Assembly (NCBI RefSeq): GCF_020010925.1
Contig: NZ_JAGJBZ010000001.1
Coordinates: 1,984,001 to 2,048,000 of the forward strand
Direction: 5' to 3'
Source of the DNA: Streptomyces griseiscabiei
GTDB lineage: Bacteria > Actinomycetota > Actinomycetes > Streptomycetales > Streptomycetaceae
Length of the DNA: 64,000 bases
Positions 60,374 to 64,000 of this stretch are shown here, in pieces. The notes below the pieces were generated by a model. The model saw only the letters and a list, made by a program, of their open reading frames with translations, was not told the origin of the DNA and did not search any database. A program made the position numbers and the translations under genes. The first letter of the stretch is position 1. Every line of letters starts with the position of its first letter.

Positions 60374-61057
60374 TTGAACTTCCTCACCATCGGTCATCGC
60401 GGAGTCATGGGTGTCGAACCCGAGAACACCCTCCGTTCCTTCGTGGCCGCCGATCGCGCGGGCCTCGACGTCATCGAACTCGATCTGCATCTGAGCAAGG
60501 ACGGCGCGCTCGTCGTCATGCACGACGCGGACGTGGACCGGACGACGGACGGCACGGGCCCGATCGCCGACAAGACCCTCGCCGAACTGCGCGCCCTGGA
60601 CGCGGGCCGCGGCGAGCGGATTCCCACCTTCGAGGAGGTCCTGGACGCGGTACGGGCGCCGCTCCAGGCCGAGATCAAGGACACCGCGGCGGCCCGCGCG
60701 CTCGCCGAGGTCATGCACCGGCGCGACCTGGTGGGCCGGGTCGAGGTGCTGTCCTTCCACGACGAGGCGGTCGCCGAGATCGCCCGTCTCGTGCCCGGGG
60801 TCCGTACCGCGCTGGTCGCCAGCCGCTACGGCCCCGATGTCGTGGAGCGCGCGGTGGCGGTGGGCGCCGCCACGCTCGTGCTGAACATCCGGCGGCTGAC
60901 CCTGGAGGTCGTCGAGAAGGCCCGCAAGGCGAATCTGCGGATCATCGGCTGGGTGGTCAACACCCAGGACCATCTGCGTCTGGTCCGCGCCCTCCAGCTG
61001 GACGGCGCGACCACCGACTACCCCGACATCAAACGCACGGGCCGCTTCACGGCGTAG
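60374..61057 (+). CDS. Glycerophosphodiester phosphodiesterase family protein
   Basis: A 227-residue single-domain GDPD. It has the catalytic GHRG and metal-binding ENT (GHRGVMGVEPENTL, about 8-21), ELDLHLSKDGALVVMHD (metal Glu/Asp and catalytic His) and later LQAEIK. It hydrolyses glycerophosphodiesters to glycerol-3-phosphate plus an alcohol. No signal is seen with TTG 60374, which follows GGAAGCGAG; a start at ATG 60263 would add 37 unlikely residues. C-terminal strand YPDIKRTGRFTA. Convergent with the GNAT gene. Confidence 0.87.
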   Translation: MNFLTIGHRGVMGVEPENTLRSFVAADRAGLDVIELDLHLSKDGALVVMHDADVDRTTDGTGPIADKTLAELRALDAGRGERIPTFEEVLDAVRAPLQAEIKDTAAARALAEVMHRRDLVGRVEVLSFHDEAVAEIARLVPGVRTALVASRYGPDVVERAVAVGAATLVLNIRRLTLEVVEKARKANLRIIGWVVNTQDHLRLVRALQLDGATTDYPDIKRTGRFTA

Positions 61058-61081
61058 GACGCGGCTGTACGGCCCCCCGGC

Positions 61082-61624
61082 TCAGCCGAGTTCCTTGACC
61101 AGCAGCTCGAACCGCAGGTCGTCGCGCCGGGGGATGCCGAAGCGCTCGTCGCCGTACGGGAACGGGGTCGTCCGTCCCGTACGGCGGTAGCCGCGCCGCT
61201 CGTACCAGGCGATCAGGTCGTCCCGTACGGAGATCACGGTCATGTGCATCTCCCGGGCGCCCCAGGTCTCGCGCGCGAGCCGCTCCGCCTCGGCGATGAT
61301 CACCTTTCCGAGGCCGCCGCCCTGCAGGGCCGGGCTCACCGCGAACATCCCGAAGTAGGCGTGGGCGCCACGGTGTTCGAGCTGGCAGCAGGCGACGACG
61401 GTGCCGTCCCGCTCGACGGTGAGCAGTCGGCTGTCGGGGGCCTTGACGACCTGCAGCACCCCCTCCGGGTCGGTCCGCTGTCCGTCGAGGATGTCCGCCT
61501 CCGTGGTCCAGCCGGCCCGGCTGGAGTCCCCGCGGTAAGCCGACTCGATCAGCGCGACGAGGACGTCCACATCGGCGTCGGTGGCGTCGCGGAAGGTCAG
61601 GCCGGTGGCGTCGGCGGTGTCCAT
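61082..61624 (-). CDS. GNAT family N-acetyltransferase
   Basis: A 180-residue GNAT enzyme with acetyl-CoA motif A (FGMFAVSPALQGGGLGKVII, including the QxxGxG/A-type pyrophosphate loop) and motif B (SVRDDLIAWYERRGYRRTG). N-terminal strand LTFRDATDADVDVLVALIES. Acceptor unknown. ATG 61624 with AGGAG 6-7 nt upstream is preferred over the longer frame to 61660. It is divergent from the VOC gene, 89 bp apart. Confidence 0.88.
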   Translation of the reverse strand: MDTADATGLTFRDATDADVDVLVALIESAYRGDSSRAGWTTEADILDGQRTDPEGVLQVVKAPDSRLLTVERDGTVVACCQLEHRGAHAYFGMFAVSPALQGGGLGKVIIAEAERLARETWGAREMHMTVISVRDDLIAWYERRGYRRTGRTTPFPYGDERFGIPRRDDLRFELLVKELG

Positions 61625-61713
61625 GGGGTGCTCCTGAGGGATGTCTGCGGACTCGAACACGGGAAGAGGGTAACGACCGCCGCGCCCCGGCAGAGAGCCC
61701 CTACGCTCGACCC

Positions 61714-62106
61714 ATGATCCACGTACTCAGCAGCCGCACCCTGCTCCGCCCCACCGATCCCGAGCGCTCCCGCGCCTTCTACGGCGAGAAGCTGGGGCTC
61801 CCGGTGTACCGCGAGTTCGGTACGGGCGACCACCGGGGCGTCGTGTACTTCCTGGGCGGCGGCTTCCTGGAGGTCGCGGGCCGCTCGCAGACCCCGCCGT
61901 CCCCCGCGCTGAAGCTGTGGCTGCAGGTCGCCGATGTCACGGCGGCGCACGAGGAACTGGTGGCGGCCGGGGTGGAGGTGCGGCGGGCGCCGCTGAAGGA
62001 GCCGTGGGGGCTGATCGAGATGTGGATCGCCGACCCGGACGGCACCGAGATCGTGCTGGTGGAGATCCCGGCGGACCATCCCCTGCGCTACCGGCCGGGG
62101 ATCTGA
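61714..62106 (+). CDS. VOC family protein (glyoxalase-like), 130 aa
   Basis: A single vicinal-oxygen-chelate unit of two beta-alpha-beta-beta-beta modules: TDPERSRAFYGEKLGLPVYR at the N-terminus and a C-terminal DPDGTEIVLVEIP with the conserved Glu. Likely metal-dependent lyase, dioxygenase or resistance-type binding protein; the substrate is not evident. TACGCT (61702-61707) ends 6 nt before the ATG and there is no ribosome binding site, so it is probably leaderless. Confidence 0.85.
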   Translation: MIHVLSSRTLLRPTDPERSRAFYGEKLGLPVYREFGTGDHRGVVYFLGGGFLEVAGRSQTPPSPALKLWLQVADVTAAHEELVAAGVEVRRAPLKEPWGLIEMWIADPDGTEIVLVEIPADHPLRYRPGI

Positions 62107-62222
62107 ACGGCCCCGGCCCCTCCTCCCGGCCGGGGAGAACGGCCGCGTCGTACCCCGGTGGCCGGGGCGGGGGCACGGGCATAGCGTGCTGGAAGGGGAC
62201 GCCCCGTCCCGGGAGGAACGCC

Positions 62223-62987
62223 ATGAAGCTCGACGAGCCGGTGACCGGTGGGCCCTGCTGGACCGAGCTGGGGACCAGCGATCTCGCAGCGGCGAAACGG
62301 TTCTACACCGAGCTGTTCGGCTGGCGCCCGGAGACCGATCCGCGTCAGGAGGCCGGTGGCTACACCATCGCGCACCTCGGTGACGCGGCGGTCGCCGCGC
62401 TCTCCCCGCTGTACCAGGAGTCGCAGCCGGTGGCCTGGAACGTGTCGTTCGCCGTGACCGACGCGGACACGACGGCCGAGGCGGTCCGGGCGGCGGGCGG
62501 GACCGTCGTGCTGGAGCCCATGGACGTCTTCGACGTCGGACGGTTCGCGGTGGCGTTCGACCCGGGCGGCGCGGCCTTCCAGCTCTGGCAGGCGCGCTCC
62601 TTCCCCGGTGCCGGGCTGTTCAACGCGCCCGGCACACTCGGCTGGGTCGAGCTGCTGACGCGCGCTCCGGAGCGCGCCGAGTCCTTCTACACGACGGTGT
62701 TCGGCTGGACCGTGAACACCGGCGGGCACTACACGCGGTGGGGTGTCGACGGCGCCGACTTCGGCGGCATGATCACGATGGACGAGAAATTCCCGCCCGA
62801 GGTCCCCTCGCACTGGCTGCCGTACTTCGCCGTGGCCGACGTCGACGACGCGGCCCGCGTCGCCGCCGAGGCGGGCGGCACCCTCCTGATGGAGCCCACC
62901 ACGGTGCCGGACGGGCCGCGTATCGCGGTGCTGCGGGACCCCCAGGGAGCGATGTTCGGCGTGTACCTGGCGGGCGCGGAGGGCTGA
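62223..62987 (+). CDS. VOC family protein, two-domain, 254 aa
   Basis: Two tandem VOC units: residues 10-125 (CWTELGTSDLAAAKRFYTEL, FDPGGAAFQLWQ) and 135-250 (WVELLTRAPERAESFYTTVF, LRDPQGAMFGVY). This duplicated form matches the Streptomyces CFP30B/YdcJ-like glyoxalase-fold hydroxylase group, but catalytic activity is unproven. ATG 62223 follows GGGAGGAA. It is 116 bp after the single-domain VOC gene on the same strand. Confidence 0.86.
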   Translation: MKLDEPVTGGPCWTELGTSDLAAAKRFYTELFGWRPETDPRQEAGGYTIAHLGDAAVAALSPLYQESQPVAWNVSFAVTDADTTAEAVRAAGGTVVLEPMDVFDVGRFAVAFDPGGAAFQLWQARSFPGAGLFNAPGTLGWVELLTRAPERAESFYTTVFGWTVNTGGHYTRWGVDGADFGGMITMDEKFPPEVPSHWLPYFAVADVDDAARVAAEAGGTLLMEPTTVPDGPRIAVLRDPQGAMFGVYLAGAEG

Positions 62988-63075
62988 GACCGGCCGGCCC
63001 GCGCCCGGGCGGTGTGCGTTGGAGCGCTCTCCACCTCTGGCGTCGTGCCCAGCAACCGCTCGGAGGGAATGCATC

Positions 63076-64000
63076 GTGCGTTGCACACTGTTCGGCCGGA
63101 CCGGTCTGCGCGTGAGCGAACTGGCCTTGGAAGCCATGACGTTCGGCTGGGGAGCCGTGGACCTCGAAGCGAGCCGGCCGCTCCTGGACGCCTACGCCGA
63201 CGCGGGCGGCAACTTCGTCGACACGGCGAACACCTACTCCGGGGGCGCCTCGCAGACCATCGTCGGCGAACTCCTCGACGGGCGCCGCGACCGTTTCGTG
63301 CTGGCCAGCAAATACACCGGCTCGACGTGCTCCGGGTGCACGCCCGGGACGAGTTCACCCCGGTCGACTAGGTGATGCGGGCGCTCGACGACCTCGTACG
63401 GTCCGGAAAAATGCTGTACGTCGGGGTGCCGGGCTGGCCGGCCTGGGAGATCGCCCGGGCCAACACCCTGGCGGAGCTGCGGGGTTGGACCGCGTTCGCG
63501 GGCTCCCAGCTGCGCTGCAACCTGTTGGAGCGCACGCCGGAGCGTGAACTGCTGCCGCAGGCACGGGGGTTCGACATGACCGTGTTCGCGTGGGGCCCGC
63601 CGGCGGCCGGGAAGCTGACCGGCAAGTACCGGCGGGGCGAGTCGGGGCGGCTCGGCGACGGCGGAGCGGACGCGGACCCCCGCCAGGACGCCGTGATCGA
63701 CGCCGTCCTGGAGATCGCCGAGCGCAGCGGCCGGCTCCCGGGGCAGGTGGCCCTCGCCTGGCTCCTCGGCCGCCCCGGCGACGTCGTGCCGATCGTCGGC
63801 GCCACCGGACCGCGCCAGCTCGCCGACAACCTGGCGAGCGTGGACGTCACGCTCGACGCGGACGCGCTCGCCCGGCTCGACGAGGTGAGCGCGCCCTCGC
63901 TGGGCTTCCCGCACGACTTCCCGCGCGAGCCCGTCATCCGGCAGAACGTGTACGGACCCCGCCGGGGCGACATCCGCGACCCGCGCACGCCAGGTGTACT
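63076..64000 (+). pseudogene. Aldo/keto reductase, disrupted; runs off window end
   Basis: GTG 63076 (GGAGGG upstream) starts a normal AKR N-terminus: LFGRTGLRVSELALEAMTFG, the cofactor Asp/Tyr region FVDTANTYSGGASQTIVGEL and FVLASKYT. About 30 residues that should follow (the RKNL...LRTDYIDLYWVH region with the catalytic His) are deleted, and the frame shifts into GSTCSGCTPG with a TGA at 63373. In the correct downstream frame the motif RLDVLRVHARDEFTPVD is interrupted by TAG at 63369. It then continues as VMRALDDLVRSGK and LYVGVPGWPAWEIARA to the end of the window. Two independent lesions indicate a true pseudogene. Confidence 0.85.

Noticed and set aside
1..64000. tRNA or rRNA genes
   Set aside because: No TpsiC-arm-like GGTTCRANTCC in cloverleaf context and no rRNA-like sequence found on reading either strand. 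A covariance-model scan would be needed to exclude them fully.

Overview
The window is high-GC, densely coding DNA from a Streptomyces-type actinomycete chromosome. Evidence for this: strong third-codon-position GC bias, GTG and TTG starts, -10 boxes directly in front of start codons (leaderless genes), and Streptomyces-typical families (DUF6643, DUF6332, DUF6421, DUF6986, Rv1733c-like, SHOCT, mycothiol-dependent isomerase, deazaflavin-dependent oxidoreductase). I saw no rRNA, tRNA, CRISPR array, transposase or phage gene. The content looks like chromosomal arm or core-flank metabolism and regulation rather than a mobile island.

Layout. 0.1-6.4 kb: DUF6643 protein, MOSC protein, Rv1733c-like membrane protein, a beta-helix/AAA+ fusion and a secreted tripeptidyl-aminopeptidase-like hydrolase. 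6.4-12.7 kb: a membrane lipase-like protein, a DeoR regulator, a Cds1-like cysteine desulfhydrase and an RsbW-like ATPase. 12.7-13.6 kb: a frameshifted SHOCT gene and a small conserved ORF. 13.7-17.9 kb: YfhO, a GT2 glycosyltransferase and GtrA, which together form a three-component cell-envelope glycosylation module. 18-24.3 kb: a ROK repressor, an RsmC/RlmG methyltransferase, an AraC regulator, and an aga/gat-like sugar-phosphate cluster (class II aldolase and SIS isomerase, divergent from a DeoR regulator). 24.3-28.4 kb: a double-domain Lrp/AsnC regulator divergent from an NRAMP-fold transporter that lacks the metal motifs, coupled to an amidase. 28.4-31.8 kb: a copper locus (secreted His-rich protein and CopA, divergent) with three CsoR-type operators.

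32.4-36.3 kb: an MFS exporter, then a two-gene graspetide (ATP-grasp RiPP) cassette, then a mycothiol-dependent isomerase-family protein and DUF6332. 36.3-43.9 kb: a two-component system, a TetR/deazaflavin-oxidoreductase pair with two perfect operators, a geranylgeranyl reductase, an M20 peptidase, an NTPase-Nudix fusion and a small exported protein. 43.9-50.3 kb: a ROK kinase divergent from a LacI regulator, a Ser/Thr kinase and a DUF6986 lyase with an AllR-type box. 50.4-56.6 kb: a secreted phosphatase, etfBA, a flavin reductase, a thioredoxin/DUF4395 pair, PlsC and a transglutaminase. 56.7-64 kb: the coupled operon DUF6421-SDR-threonine aldolase, GDPD, GNAT, two VOC proteins, and a broken aldo/keto reductase running off the end.

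The most interesting units are: the minimal graspetide cassette without a linked methyltransferase; the NRAMP-like/amidase/double-AsnC cluster, whose transporter probably does not carry metals; the YfhO-GT2-GtrA envelope glycosylation module; and the copper promoter pair, where CsoR sites lie inside both promoter spacers. All functional calls were made by reading motifs by eye. No database search was run.
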